Shown: positions 1-7,659, counted from the first letter of the stretch. The stretch is DNA of 14,996 nt from an uncultured Clostridia bacterium (GCA_947629895.1 CANRFP010000028.1:1-14996); one strand, 5' to 3'. A program made the numbers and translations. Notes: a model not told the origin generated them from the letters alone.

Positions 1-493
1 CTGTTGCTGTGAAAATGTTTGGCGCTGTGAACGTGCCTATTCTACTTGAAAAAACGCCTTGTGCTGTGATGTTTACAGGTGCAAGTGATGGCTGTGGCAC
101 AAACAAAATAACTGATTTTGCCACTGTTATGCTTGAAAGTGCAGAGCCTAAGTTGCCATTTGCGTCACGGTATGTAACCGTTACAGGAATTGTGAGCGTG
201 AAACTTACATTTGCATAGTTTGGGCAGGTTTCCAGCCTGTCGATTACAAGGTCAGAAATTGTGGCATTCTCACCGATTGTGTTGTCAGCAGAAATGTATG
301 TGAGTGGCAAGGCTGGGTTTGCTGGTTCAAAATCTGTGCTTGTAAGGATTATGCCTGTTTCTGTTGTTGAGCAAACGCAGGCGTCAAACACCTTTGTTGT
401 TTCAATCAAAATTTTCTCACAAATTCCATTCATTGCGTTTCCAGACAGAGGTCCGGGTCTGTTTGGATTGGAATTGTTGATATAAAAAGACAT
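1..493 (-). CDS. Uncharacterised beta-rich protein, 3' end beyond window
   Basis: Reading leftwards from an ATG at 493, the minus strand is open for 164 codons to the window edge. An AAGGAGG ribosome site at 507-501 lies seven bases before the start, so the gene is well supported although its stop is outside. The protein begins MSFYINNSNPNRPGPLSG and has no signal peptide or membrane segment. It is rich in Thr, Ile, Val and Asn, with alternating patterns such as FTLTIPVTVTYRDANGN (about residues 98-114), suggesting beta strands. Cysteines lie at 25, 39, 41 and 90. From memory it resembles uncharacterised clostridial proteins sharing a 'GICEK...KVFDAC' start and a 'TDF.PANP..PLT' stretch, which may be envelope or spore associated. 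That likeness is unverified and no function is assigned. Confidence 0.75.
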   Translation of the reverse strand, partial: MSFYINNSNPNRPGPLSGNAMNGICEKILIETTKVFDACVCSTTETGIILTSTDFEPANPALPLTYISADNTIGENATISDLVIDRLETCPNYANVSFTLTIPVTVTYRDANGNLGSALSSITVAKSVILFVPQPSLAPVNITAQGVFSSRIGTFTAPNIFTAT

Positions 494-500
494 ATTTAAA

Positions 501-507
501 CCTCCTT
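501..507 (-). promoter_or_regulatory. Ribosome binding site fixing the start at 493
   Basis: On the minus strand AAGGAGG ends seven bases before the ATG at 493-491. This near-perfect Shine-Dalgarno decides the start of the leftward gene, which the right-hand window data alone would otherwise leave open. Confidence 0.8.
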
Positions 508-521
508 AAAGTCTTACACTA

Positions 522-530
522 TATAATATG
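522..530 (-). promoter_or_regulatory. Possible -10 element of the leftward gene
   Basis: The minus strand reads CATATTATA about 30 bases before the gene start. It contains TATTAT, usable as a sigma-A -10 with a poor -35 (GTGTCA, 18-base spacer). It also fits the CATANNNTA form of late-sporulation sigma-K -10 elements, but no convincing matching -35 was found. The sigma factor is therefore undecided. Confidence 0.35.
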
Positions 531-561
531 TTGTGTTAGTGGAAATTGACACGATTTGGGG

Positions 562-590
562 TTGACTTTTCCATTTTTTTGTGATATAAT
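562..590 (+). promoter_or_regulatory. Strong sigma-A promoter of the 611-1531 gene
   Basis: TTGACT (562-567) and TATAAT (585-590) are separated by exactly 17 bases, with an extended -10 TGA just upstream. The predicted transcript starts near 597, giving a leader of about 14 bases that barely includes the GGAGG ribosome site at 601-605. Confidence 0.8.
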
Positions 591-610
591 ATAACATATT
601 GGAGGCTGAA

Positions 611-1531
611 ATGGAAGACGATGAAAATTATTTTAAAAAATTGAGAAAAGAACATGCTAATTATGCCGCTGAGGTGAAAAGGGAAAGAGATTATATAAAC
701 GAGGCTCACCGTCTTTTGGATGTGTTGCTTTTTGGCCCTTCAAAAGAGAAGAGAATTGTTAGCCTTCACAAATTTTTGTCGCAAATTGCTGTGATAGAGG
801 ATTTTGAGATTCAAAACCCATATACGAATGACACGCGTGCTCTTTATGCTCTGGCTTTAAGGGCTTCTGATTTTGCAATGGAGGAGTCTCTTAGACAAGA
901 TATTAACAGAGATTTGGCTTCAAATTTGCAGTATTTTTTGTTTGAATTTGAAAATTTTGTTAATGATATTAAATCTTCTAAGAAAAAAACATATGCTTCT
1001 GTTCTTGAAGAAGAAAGGGCGGGAGAGAGAAAACCTCGCTATACTGCAGGATATAAGTTTGAAAACGTTCCCACTCAACGTATTATTGATGACATGGAGG
1101 CTCAAGCAGCTCAAAAAGGTTCTAAACCAAGATTATTTACGAGCGAGCAGAAGAAAAATACGCTTTATTTGATTGCAAGAGAGCCAGAGAAATTTCTTGA
1201 GCTTGGGGTTGAAGCATTTTATGATGATGAATTTGTTATGCGGTTAAGAGAAACCGCGATTCGCAGTTTTCCAGCAGCAGTTGATGAAAAGATACAAAAT
1301 ATGAGCCAATATATTTCAGAACCAAGTTTATTGACGAGTGAGCAGAAGAAAAATACGCTTTATTTGATTGCAAGAGAGCCAGAGAAATTTTTTGAGCTTG
1401 GGGTTGAAGCATTTTATGATGGTGAATTTGTTATGCAGTTAAGAGAAACTGCGATTCGCAATTTCCCAAAAGCAGTTGATGAAAAGATGCAAGATATGAG
1501 CAAATATATTTCAGACGAAGGCAAACATTAA
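611..1531 (+). CDS. Uncharacterised helical protein with duplicated C-terminal module
   Basis: This encodes 306 residues of unrecognised function. The ATG at 611 follows GGAGG (601-605) by five bases; an in-frame TTG at 599 lies upstream of that site and is less likely. The protein is highly charged, with no signal peptide, membrane segment or cysteine-rich motif, and appears mostly alpha-helical, starting with a probable coiled region (about 1-35). The C-terminal 130 residues are two tandem 65-residue modules beginning LFTSEQKKNTLYLIAREPEK and LLTSEQKKNTLYLIAREPEK, each containing ELGVEAFYD, LRETAIR and AVDEK. By eye the modules share 54 of 65 residues. The gene is monocistronic, with its own strong promoter and a terminator just after the stop. 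No catalytic motif is visible; a scaffold or binding role is possible but purely inferred. Confidence 0.85.
   Translation: MEDDENYFKKLRKEHANYAAEVKRERDYINEAHRLLDVLLFGPSKEKRIVSLHKFLSQIAVIEDFEIQNPYTNDTRALYALALRASDFAMEESLRQDINRDLASNLQYFLFEFENFVNDIKSSKKKTYASVLEEERAGERKPRYTAGYKFENVPTQRIIDDMEAQAAQKGSKPRLFTSEQKKNTLYLIAREPEKFLELGVEAFYDDEFVMRLRETAIRSFPAAVDEKIQNMSQYISEPSLLTSEQKKNTLYLIAREPEKFFELGVEAFYDGEFVMQLRETAIRNFPKAVDEKMQDMSKYISDEGKH
1126..1515 (+). repeat. 195-bp in-frame tandem duplication (two copies)
   Basis: Copy one is 1126-1320 and copy two is 1321-1515, with an offset of exactly 195 bases (65 codons). The copies stay aligned end to end without indels. Differences include both silent and amino-acid-changing substitutions, including A to K and D to G, so the duplication is not brand new. 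It makes up the C-terminal 43 percent of the 306-residue protein. Confidence 0.95.
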
Positions 1532-1538
1532 ATTTTTT

Positions 1539-1569
1539 AAAAACAGGCACAAAATGTGCTTGTTTTTTT
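1539..1569 (+). terminator. Intrinsic terminator after the 611-1531 gene
   Basis: A 13-pair stem (1539-1551 with 1555-1567, one G-U pair) closes on an AAA loop and runs into a stretch of seven Ts (1563-1569). The A-rich 5' side pairs with the T tract, so it could also work weakly in reverse. It separates this gene from the heat-shock operon. Confidence 0.85.
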
Positions 1570-1653
1570 ATATTTATATATTAAAATGTTTTACTTATTT
1601 TCTTGGTAAATTCAAAAAAAATAAAAAATTTTTAAAAATTTTGGCAAAAACGT

Positions 1654-1682
1654 TTGACTTTTTTGTTTTATATGCATATAAT
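1654..1682 (+). promoter_or_regulatory. Sigma-A promoter of the hrcA-grpE-dnaK-dnaJ operon
   Basis: TTGACT (1654-1659) and TATAAT (1677-1682) have the ideal 17-base spacer. Transcription should begin near 1689, inside the CIRCE operator, which explains how HrcA would block initiation. The 5' leader is about 50 bases. Confidence 0.9.
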
Positions 1683-1683
1683 A

Positions 1684-1716
1684 TTGCTAGCACTTAAAAG
1701 TCGAGAGTGCTAGCAA
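1684..1716 (+). promoter_or_regulatory. CIRCE operator (HrcA binding site)
   Basis: The arms TTGCTAGCACTT (1684-1695) and GAGTGCTAGCAA (1705-1716) form an inverted repeat around a nine-base spacer. This matches the CIRCE layout TTAGCACTC-N9-GAGTGCTAA. It differs in having C-G in place of the outermost consensus T-A pair, arms three bases longer, and one innermost mismatch. In known bacteria HrcA binds this site and is released on heat shock as GroEL is titrated. Confidence 0.95.
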
Positions 1717-1737
1717 ACTGTTTAAAAGGTCTAATTT

Positions 1738-2754
1738 ATGGAACTCTCTGAGAGGAAAATCAAGATTTTAAACATTGCCGTTGAGGAGTTTATCAAAGAT
1801 GCTGCTCCAATCACAAGTGGCTCGGTTAAGGACAGAACTTCTTTAAACGTTTCCACCGCAACGCTCAGAAATGAGTTGAACGCTTTGGAGGCTATGGGGT
1901 TTTTGAGACAACTGCACACTTCTGGCGGACGCATCCCAACTGCGCAAGGGTATCGCTTCTATGTTGAAAATATGCTGAAAAACATCAAAGCGACAAACAA
2001 AGAACTTAAAAAAGTGCGGGAAGTTATTGAAAACAGAACGCAAAATTTAAGCGAAATTGTCACGCAAATTGCAAAAATCATCAGCGAAGCCACCAATTAT
2101 CCAACAGTTGTGCTTGTTAACGGCATTGAAAACTTGGTTTTACAAGAGTTTAAGATTGTTCCGCTGCTCGGCGAAAAATGCATGGTTTTGATTGGAACTG
2201 ATTATGGATATCTTAACAGCACCATTGAAACATCAGCATCGCCAGAGAACTGCGAAGATGCTTCTGCCTACCTCACCAAGTATTTCAAAGGGGAAACGAT
2301 GGGGTTTATGATGGAAAACATGGAGCAGTTCAAAAAGGGGATGAGCGGCGAAATTTCCGCCTTTCAAACAATTGTGGACAATGTTATTATCGGGCTGACG
2401 AAACTCAACAAGCAAAAACTTTTGAATGTTCAGGCGCAAAATGTTGTTGACCTTGTGGACAATTCCACAGAAGATGCAAAAAAAGTGCTGAAAACGCTCA
2501 ATAATGAAAAAGAACTTATTGAAGTTTTGGATGGCGATGAAAAAGAGATTTCCGCAGTTATTGCAGAAGATGACGATGACAAATGCTCGGTTGTGAGAGC
2601 GCCAATTGTGGTTGGTGGAAACAAAATTGCATCAATTGGCGTGTTTGGGCCTCAAAAGATGGACTACATGGGCATTGCTTCTGCGCTTAAAGTGGTTATG
2701 GAACAATTAAGGGGGCAAGATGAAAAGGAAAAAACAAAGAGAAACAGAAAATGA
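1738..2754 (+). CDS. hrcA: Heat-inducible transcription repressor HrcA
   Basis: HrcA represses class I heat-shock genes by binding CIRCE, and its activity depends on GroEL. At 338 residues it is normal length for the family. The N-terminal winged helix-turn-helix (about 1-75) ends in the family signature SGGRIPTAQGYRFYV (62-76), where most members have SGRIPT.KGYR. The rest fits the dimerisation and GAF-like core, with a C-terminal stretch VVRAPIVVGGNKIASIGVFGP typical of the family, broken here by several residues' variation. The start is set by AAAAGG (1724-1729) eight bases before the ATG. The gene is first in its operon and lies 21 bases after its own CIRCE operator, so it is autoregulated. 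Its 3' end overlaps grpE by 35 bases, suggesting translational coupling. Confidence 0.97.
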   Translation: MELSERKIKILNIAVEEFIKDAAPITSGSVKDRTSLNVSTATLRNELNALEAMGFLRQLHTSGGRIPTAQGYRFYVENMLKNIKATNKELKKVREVIENRTQNLSEIVTQIAKIISEATNYPTVVLVNGIENLVLQEFKIVPLLGEKCMVLIGTDYGYLNSTIETSASPENCEDASAYLTKYFKGETMGFMMENMEQFKKGMSGEISAFQTIVDNVIIGLTKLNKQKLLNVQAQNVVDLVDNSTEDAKKVLKTLNNEKELIEVLDGDEKEISAVIAEDDDDKCSVVRAPIVVGGNKIASIGVFGPQKMDYMGIASALKVVMEQLRGQDEKEKTKRNRK

Positions 2755-3376
2755 GGACTTAGTGGAAGAGACTTCCCAAGAACAGGCTTGTGAAGAAGAG
2801 CCTTGCCAAGAAGAAGAGAATTGCCAAGCGGAGCAAGAGTCTTGTGAAAATGAGACTGATGAAAGTGAGACTTGTGACAACACTGAAAATGACGAGAACT
2901 GTGAATGCGAGGACGAAAATTGTGAATGTCACAAAGAAAATTGCAACTGCTCTGACAAAGCGAATGAATATCTTCAAATGGCACAGCGATTGCAAGCAGA
3001 CTTCGACAATTACCGCAAACGGGTGGCCGAACAGTTGGATTATCAAAGACAAGAGGGCGTGAAGAGTGTTATTGAGGCGTTTTTGCCAGCGATTGACAGT
3101 TTTTCAGAGGCAAAAAAGAGTGTGACTGACGATGCAGTGCTTTCTGGAATAAATATGATTGAAGGCAAGATTATGGATGCACTGGAGCGCTTGAATGTTA
3201 AGAAAATTCAGTCTGTGGGCGAAAAGTTTGACCCATACCTGCACAATGTCATTGCAGTTATGGAGGATAAGTCCAAAGAAAATGACGAAATTTTGCAAGA
3301 ATTTCAGTCTGGCTGGACACTAAATGACAAAGTTATTAGATACTCAAAAGTTGTTGTAAACAAAAAGGGGGAATAA
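2720..3376 (+). CDS. grpE: Nucleotide exchange factor GrpE with Cys-rich acidic N-terminus
   Basis: GrpE releases ADP from DnaK and so resets the Hsp70 cycle in the cytoplasm. The 218-residue protein has the family core: a long dimerising helix from about residue 81 carrying ADFDNYRKR (93-101), then the DnaK-facing beta head (about 150-218) with FDPYLHNVI. The start follows AAGGGGG (2709-2715) by four bases and lies inside hrcA, so the long form is well supported. Acidic disordered N-termini are common in GrpE. What is odd here is 11 cysteines between residues 24 and 77, ending in a seven-residue repeat NCECEDE, NCECHKE, NCNCSDK (60-80). This resembles metallothionein-style CxC spacing. Metal binding or thiol redox sensing is an inference; the exchange function of the core is secure. 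Confidence 0.96.
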   Translation: MKRKKQRETENEDLVEETSQEQACEEEPCQEEENCQAEQESCENETDESETCDNTENDENCECEDENCECHKENCNCSDKANEYLQMAQRLQADFDNYRKRVAEQLDYQRQEGVKSVIEAFLPAIDSFSEAKKSVTDDAVLSGINMIEGKIMDALERLNVKKIQSVGEKFDPYLHNVIAVMEDKSKENDEILQEFQSGWTLNDKVIRYSKVVVNKKGE

Positions 3377-3379
3377 AAA

Positions 3380-5377
3380 ATGAGTAAAATTATTGGTATT
3401 GACTTAGGAACAACCAATTCTTGCGTGGCAGTTATGGAAGGCGGAAAGCCAACTGTTATCGCAAACGCAGAGGGTGACAGAACAACTCCTTCTGTTGTCG
3501 CAGTTTCAAAAGACGGCGAAAGACTTGTGGGAAAAGTTGCTAAAAGACAAGCAATCATCAATCCTGAAAACACTGTTATCTCAATTAAGAGAGAAATGGG
3601 CACAAATTTCAAGGCTAAAATGGGTGGAAAAGATTACACTCCACAAGAAATTTCTTCCATGATTTTGGCTAAACTTAAAGCGGATGCTGAAAGTTATCTT
3701 GGCGAACCTGTAACACAGGCTGTTATCACAGTTCCTGCTTACTTCAACGACAGCCAAAGACAAGCAACAAAAGATGCAGGTAAAATTGCAGGGCTTGAAG
3801 TTATGAGAATCATCAACGAGCCAACTGCTGCTGCTCTTGCTTATGGGCTTGACAAGGGTGAAAACCAAAATCAAAAAATCTTGGTTTATGACCTTGGTGG
3901 TGGAACATTCGATGTTTCTATTCTTGAAATTGGTGACAATGTGTTTGAAGTTCTTTCAACAAACGGAAACACTCGTCTTGGCGGTGACGACTTCGATAAC
4001 CGCATCATTGACTTCTTGGTTGAAGAATTCAAAAATAAGAACAGCGGAATGGATTTAAGCGGCGACAAACTTGCTATGCAAAGACTTAAAGATGAAGCAG
4101 AAAAAACAAAGATTGACCTTTCTGCAAAACTTGTTGCAAACGTTTCTATTCCATTTATTACTGCTGATGCAAACGGCCCAAAACACTTGGAATGCGAACT
4201 TTCTCGTGCTAAATTTGACGCTTTGACAGAAGATTTGGTTAAAGAAACAATCGAATGCTGCAAACGCGCTTTGGCTGACGCTAACCTTTCAACTTCTGAC
4301 ATCGACAAAGTTATTTTGGTTGGTGGTTCTACAAGAATTCCAGCCGTTGTTGACGCTGTTAAAAACTTCACTCAAAAAGAACCATTCAAGGGAATCAACC
4401 CAGATGAATGCGTTGCTGTTGGTGCTGCTATTCAAGCAGGCGTTTTGGCAGGAGATGTTAAGGACGTTCTTCTTCTTGATGTAACTCCACTTTCACTTGG
4501 AATTGAAACTTTGGGCGGAGTGTTCACAAAACTTATTGAAAGAAACACAACAATCCCAACAAAGAAATCTCAAATCTTCTCAACCGCTGCTGATAATCAA
4601 CCAGGCGTTGACATCCACGTTTTGCAGGGTGAAAGAGAATTTGCTGCTCAAAACAAAACTCTTGGAAGATTCCAACTTACAGACATTCCACCAGCACCAA
4701 GAGGAGTTCCTCAAATCGAAGTTACTTTTGATATTGATGCAAACGGAATTGTTAAAGTTTCTGCTAAGGACCTTGGCACAAACAAAGAACAAAACATCAC
4801 AATCACTGCTTCTTCAAACCTTAAAGAAGAGGACATTGAAAAGGCTATAAAAGAGGCTGAGGCTCACGCTGAAGAGGACAAGAAGAGAAAAGAATTTGTT
4901 GAAACAAAGAACCAAGCAGACCAAATGGTTTACTCTCTTGAAAAACTTTTGAAAGAAAACGGCGACAAACTTGCTGCTGAGGACAAAAAACGCCTTGAAG
5001 ATGAAATTGCAAAGGCTAAAACAGAATTTGCAAGCGAAGATGTTGAAGTTTTAAAGAAAGAACTTGAAGAACTCACAAAAGTTTCAAACGAAGTTTTCAC
5101 AAAGATGTATCAAAATGCTCAAGCAGCAGGCGCTCAAACAAATGAAGGTGCTCACGAGGAACAACCACACGAAGAGGCTCATGAAGAAGTTCATGATGAC
5201 AACACTGTTGACGTTGAACCAGAAGATGTTCATGTTGAAAATGCTGAGGAAAACGTAGAAGAAAACGTTGAAACAGACGCTGCTGAAGATGTTGAAGAGG
5301 AAGTTGAGCCATCTGAAGAAGAACACAACGATGATGAGCAAGATGAAAACGACGAAACTGATGATGACCAAGAATAA
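3380..5377 (+). CDS. dnaK: Molecular chaperone DnaK (Hsp70) with long acidic tail
   Basis: DnaK is the ATP-driven Hsp70 chaperone that binds exposed hydrophobic peptide segments. Hsp70 signatures are intact: [10 protein letters not shown] at 6-15, [10 protein letters not shown] from 171, and VGGSTRIP at 314-321. The interdomain linker VLLLDV (363-368) leads into the peptide-binding domain and helical lid. The N-lobe lacks the roughly 20-residue insertion of Gram-negative DnaK, a Gram-positive trait. The start follows AAAGGGGG, which overlaps the grpE stop three bases upstream. At 665 residues it is longer than the usual 610-640: the last 79 residues (587-665) are almost entirely Glu, Asp, Val, Asn and six His, including [12 protein letters not shown]. 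Acidic DnaK tails are known, but this length and the His content stand out. Regular GTT, CTT and AAC codon use fits high expression. Confidence 0.99.
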   Translation: MSKIIGIDLGTTNSCVAVMEGGKPTVIANAEGDRTTPSVVAVSKDGERLVGKVAKRQAIINPENTVISIKREMGTNFKAKMGGKDYTPQEISSMILAKLKADAESYLGEPVTQAVITVPAYFNDSQRQATKDAGKIAGLEVMRIINEPTAAALAYGLDKGENQNQKILVYDLGGGTFDVSILEIGDNVFEVLSTNGNTRLGGDDFDNRIIDFLVEEFKNKNSGMDLSGDKLAMQRLKDEAEKTKIDLSAKLVANVSIPFITADANGPKHLECELSRAKFDALTEDLVKETIECCKRALADANLSTSDIDKVILVGGSTRIPAVVDAVKNFTQKEPFKGINPDECVAVGAAIQAGVLAGDVKDVLLLDVTPLSLGIETLGGVFTKLIERNTTIPTKKSQIFSTAADNQPGVDIHVLQGEREFAAQNKTLGRFQLTDIPPAPRGVPQIEVTFDIDANGIVKVSAKDLGTNKEQNITITASSNLKEEDIEKAIKEAEAHAEEDKKRKEFVETKNQADQMVYSLEKLLKENGDKLAAEDKKRLEDEIAKAKTEFASEDVEVLKKELEELTKVSNEVFTKMYQNAQAAGAQTNEGAHEEQPHEEAHEEVHDDNTVDVEPEDVHVENAEENVEENVETDAAEDVEEEVEPSEEEHNDDEQDENDETDDDQE

Positions 5378-5392
5378 TCTTTAAAAACAAAT

Positions 5393-5443
5393 GCCTAAAA
5401 ACAATATTGGATGTTAATTGTGACATCCAATTTTGTTTGAGGC
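5393..5443 (+). promoter_or_regulatory. Long hairpin between dnaK and dnaJ (attenuator or processing site)
   Basis: The arms ATTGGATGT (5406-5414) and ACATCCAAT (5423-5431) pair perfectly. Pairing resumes after one T-T mismatch as AAACAA (5399-5404) with TTGTTT (5433-5438), then GCCT (5393-5396) with AGGC (5440-5443). The 3' arm contains TTTTGTTT, so it could end some transcripts and lower dnaJ relative to dnaK. It ends two bases before the dnaJ ribosome site AAAAGG (5446-5451), so stability or translation control is also possible. No separate dnaJ promoter was seen. Confidence 0.7.
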
Positions 5444-5459
5444 GTAAAAGGAAAAGGAT

Positions 5460-6608
5460 ATGGCAAACAAAGATTATTACGAAATTTTGGGGGTGAAAAA
5501 AGATGCGGGGGCTGATGAAATAAAGTCGGCTTATCGTAGGCTTGCAAAAAAATACCACCCAGATTTGAATAAAGCACCAGATGCTGCTGAAAAGTTTAAA
5601 GAAATAAACGAAGCCTATGAAGTGCTAGGAAATGATAAAAAACGCGCCAATTATGACCAATTTGGCTCGGCTGACGGCCCTCAATTTGGCGGCGGAAGCG
5701 GAGCAGGCGGCTTTGGAGATTTCTTTGGCGGAGCAGGAAACGGCGGTTTTGGCGGTTTTAGTGATATTTTCAGCGACATTTTTTCTGCATTTGGCGGCGG
5801 TTCGGCAACAGGGCGGGGCAGAGTGAATTTGCGTGGAGACGATATAAACATCGCCATGAAACTCTCTTTTGACGAGGCTGTTTTTGGCGTTGAAAAAATC
5901 ATCTCCCTGTCCAGAATGGAAACTTGTTCAGCGTGCAGAGGCACAGGCGCAAAAAACGGCAAGGAATTTTCAACTTGCCCAGACTGCAATGGCGTGGGAA
6001 GGGTGAGAATACAGCAAAACACCATGTTTGGCACAACAATTCGCGAAAGCGTTTGCCCAAGATGTGGCGGCTCTGGGAAGATTATCAAGGAAAAGTGTGC
6101 TGAGTGTAACGGAAAAGGAAACAAAAAAGTTCCTGCTGAAATTCGCGTTAAAGTTCCTGCCGGAATTGATGACGGACAAACAATCCGCTTGCGTGGCGAG
6201 GGGAACGCTCCTGCTGGGCAAGGCACAAATGGCGATTTGAACATCAAAGTGTCCGTCAGCGAACATCCAATTTTCAAACGTGTTGGGCAAGAGTTGATGT
6301 TTGACCTTTATGTTCCATTTACAACTTGTTTGCTTGGCGGAAAAGTTGAAATTCCACTTCCAAGAGGAAAAACTGTGTTGGACATCAAGGAAGGCACAAT
6401 GAGTGGAACGGTTTTGAGGCTTCGCGGCAAGGGCGTGAAAGTGCTTAACCGCGAAAGTTATGGCGACCTGTTAATCACTGTTAAAAGTGAACCACCAAAG
6501 GCATACACAAGAAAAGCGAAAGAACTCATCCGCGATTTGCACGAAGAGTTTGACATCAGCGACTTCCCAAAATATAAAGAGTTTTTAAATAAAATGAAGG
6601 GACTTTAA
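5460..6608 (+). CDS. dnaJ: Co-chaperone DnaJ (Hsp40, type I)
   Basis: DnaJ delivers substrates to DnaK and stimulates its ATPase. All domains of a type I DnaJ are present in 382 residues. The J domain (about 4-68) has its essential HPD at 33-35. A Gly/Phe-rich linker follows (about 75-115). Four CxxCxGxG zinc motifs begin at Cys156, Cys173, Cys199 and Cys213, forming two zinc centres, and the C-terminal substrate-binding barrels (about 120-370) end in the usual way. The start is set by AAAAGG (5446-5451), eight bases upstream. It lies 82 bases after dnaK, behind the hairpin at 5393-5443, and closes the CIRCE-controlled operon. The TAA stop sits within the terminator stem. Nothing is truncated or missing. 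Confidence 0.99.
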   Translation: MANKDYYEILGVKKDAGADEIKSAYRRLAKKYHPDLNKAPDAAEKFKEINEAYEVLGNDKKRANYDQFGSADGPQFGGGSGAGGFGDFFGGAGNGGFGGFSDIFSDIFSAFGGGSATGRGRVNLRGDDINIAMKLSFDEAVFGVEKIISLSRMETCSACRGTGAKNGKEFSTCPDCNGVGRVRIQQNTMFGTTIRESVCPRCGGSGKIIKEKCAECNGKGNKKVPAEIRVKVPAGIDDGQTIRLRGEGNAPAGQGTNGDLNIKVSVSEHPIFKRVGQELMFDLYVPFTTCLLGGKVEIPLPRGKTVLDIKEGTMSGTVLRLRGKGVKVLNRESYGDLLITVKSEPPKAYTRKAKELIRDLHEEFDISDFPKYKEFLNKMKGL

Positions 6609-6623
6609 AAAAGTCCCTTTCTT
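6597..6623 (+). terminator. Intrinsic terminator overlapping the dnaJ stop
   Basis: AAGGGACTTT (6597-6606) pairs with AAAGTCCCTT (6610-6619) around an AAA loop, followed by a T-rich run continuing as TTTCTTGTTT. The dnaJ TAA (6606-6608) falls in the stem and loop. It lies between convergent genes and may also stop leftward transcription from the gene at 7548, with a weaker T tract in that direction. Confidence 0.85.
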
Positions 6624-6657
6624 GTTTAATTTATTTGTTTTTTTCCAATTTTTTGTT

Positions 6658-7548
6658 TTATGAATATAGGTGGCGAGGATATTTGCCACTTTTTTTCATT
6701 TTTTCAATGGCATTTTTGAAATTTTCCAAATCCTCTCTGTAAGTTACACCATACCACTGCGATTTTGTTGGCACAACTTTTAGGGTTGTGCCTTTTTTAA
6801 TCATCTCTCCAACCACATCTGGGAGCAAAAATTCGGCAACGTCTAGGCGGTCGCTTGATTTGATGAAGAACTGTTTGATTTCCTTTTTAATTTCTTCAAT
6901 AAGTTTTTTGCTGAAGCCAAAACATTGCATTGACACCATTGTTTCTGGCTTGATTTCTTCCCAATTATTGTCGGTGAGAGGAGTGGCAAAAATTTTGTCT
7001 CCACGCCTTTCAACTTTGCTTTCAACAAGTCCCAAAGCAGTTTTTCCTCTCATTTGGAAAATTCCTCTTTTCACAGAGCCATTTTCAGAAAGCGTGTTTT
7101 CTGCTTTGAAACCAGCGCTTACAAATTCGTCATCCTTGCTTGTTTTCAAAAAGTCTGCAATAATTTTGATTGTGTCAAAGCCATAGAAATCGTCTGCATT
7201 TATAACTGCAAATCTGTCAGAAACAATGTTGCGGCAGCTGTATATTGCGTGCGCTGTTCCCCAAGGTTTAACTCTTACTTCTGGAATTTTCACGCCGGCT
7301 GGAACATCTTCCAAAGTTTGATAAGCATATTTCACGGGGATGATTTTTCTCAGCCTTTTGCCAATACTTTGTTCAAAAATGTCCTTATGCTCTGGGCGAA
7401 TAATCAAAACAACTCTGTCAAAGCCTGCCTTGATTGCATCAAAAACGGAATAATCCAAAATAAAATTGCCGTCATCGTCCACGGGTTCAACCTGTTTGCT
7501 GCCGCCAAATCTGCTGCCAAGTCCAGCAGCCATAATAACTAAATCCAT
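6658..7548 (-). CDS. Sugar-phosphate-type nucleotidyltransferase
   Basis: This 296-residue protein belongs to the GT-A-like nucleotidyltransferase superfamily, which joins an NTP to a sugar phosphate or similar phosphorylated substrate and releases pyrophosphate. The N-terminal signature MAAGLGSRFGGSKQ (6-19) supplies the NTP-binding loop and basic residues. WGTAHA (96-101) and the metal-binding NADD (117-120) are further hallmarks. The substrate cannot be read: hexose-1-phosphate and phosphocholine-type substrates are both possible. The start is the ATG at 7548, just after GGAGG (7557-7553); a longer reading from 7614 runs into the promoter and adds a lysine-rich stretch unlike the family. 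It stands alone, convergent with dnaJ and divergent from the alcohol dehydrogenase operon. Confidence 0.85.
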   Translation of the reverse strand: MDLVIMAAGLGSRFGGSKQVEPVDDDGNFILDYSVFDAIKAGFDRVVLIIRPEHKDIFEQSIGKRLRKIIPVKYAYQTLEDVPAGVKIPEVRVKPWGTAHAIYSCRNIVSDRFAVINADDFYGFDTIKIIADFLKTSKDDEFVSAGFKAENTLSENGSVKRGIFQMRGKTALGLVESKVERRGDKIFATPLTDNNWEEIKPETMVSMQCFGFSKKLIEEIKKEIKQFFIKSSDRLDVAEFLLPDVVGEMIKKGTTLKVVPTKSQWYGVTYREDLENFKNAIEKMKKSGKYPRHLYS

Positions 7549-7586
7549 AAAACCTCCATTTTTCGTTTTATTCTTGATATGAAAAT

Positions 7587-7614
7587 ATTTTAACAAATGA
7601 AAGCGATTTTTCAA
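7587..7614 (-). promoter_or_regulatory. Promoter of the nucleotidyltransferase gene
   Basis: On the minus strand TTGAAA (7614-7609) and TAAAAT (7592-7587) are 16 bases apart, with TGT immediately before the -10 forming an extended -10. The predicted start near 7580 leaves a leader of about 32 bases containing GGAGG. Confidence 0.65.
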
Positions 7615-7659
7615 AACTTTTTATGCAAAAATTTTCAAGAGTAAAAAATTGATAATTGT

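Noticed and set aside
9..485. Two short plus-strand open frames (9-218 and 261-485)
   Set aside because: They are shadows of the open minus-strand gene that has a strong ribosome site at 507-501.
1126..1515. Assembly error as the cause of the 195-bp repeat
   Set aside because: The copies differ at many positions with both silent and coding changes, which a simple misassembly would not create.
2790..3062. Overlapping 90-codon frame within grpE
   Set aside because: It is an out-of-frame Lys-rich shadow of the acidic GrpE tail; the GrpE frame continues into the conserved core.
3886..4371. Long 161-codon open frame antisense to dnaK
   Set aside because: Antisense open frames over Hsp70 genes are a well-known by-product of Hsp70 codon use and have been mistaken for genes before. 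No ribosome site or promoter was found and dnaK codons explain it.
5681..6277. 198-codon open frame antisense to dnaJ
   Set aside because: The Pro-rich sequence is the reverse of the Gly-rich linker and zinc region of dnaJ; no start signal.
7549..7614. Longer start of the nucleotidyltransferase at 7614
   Set aside because: The extra 22 residues lie over the predicted promoter and do not resemble the family, while GGAGG lies just before the ATG at 7548.
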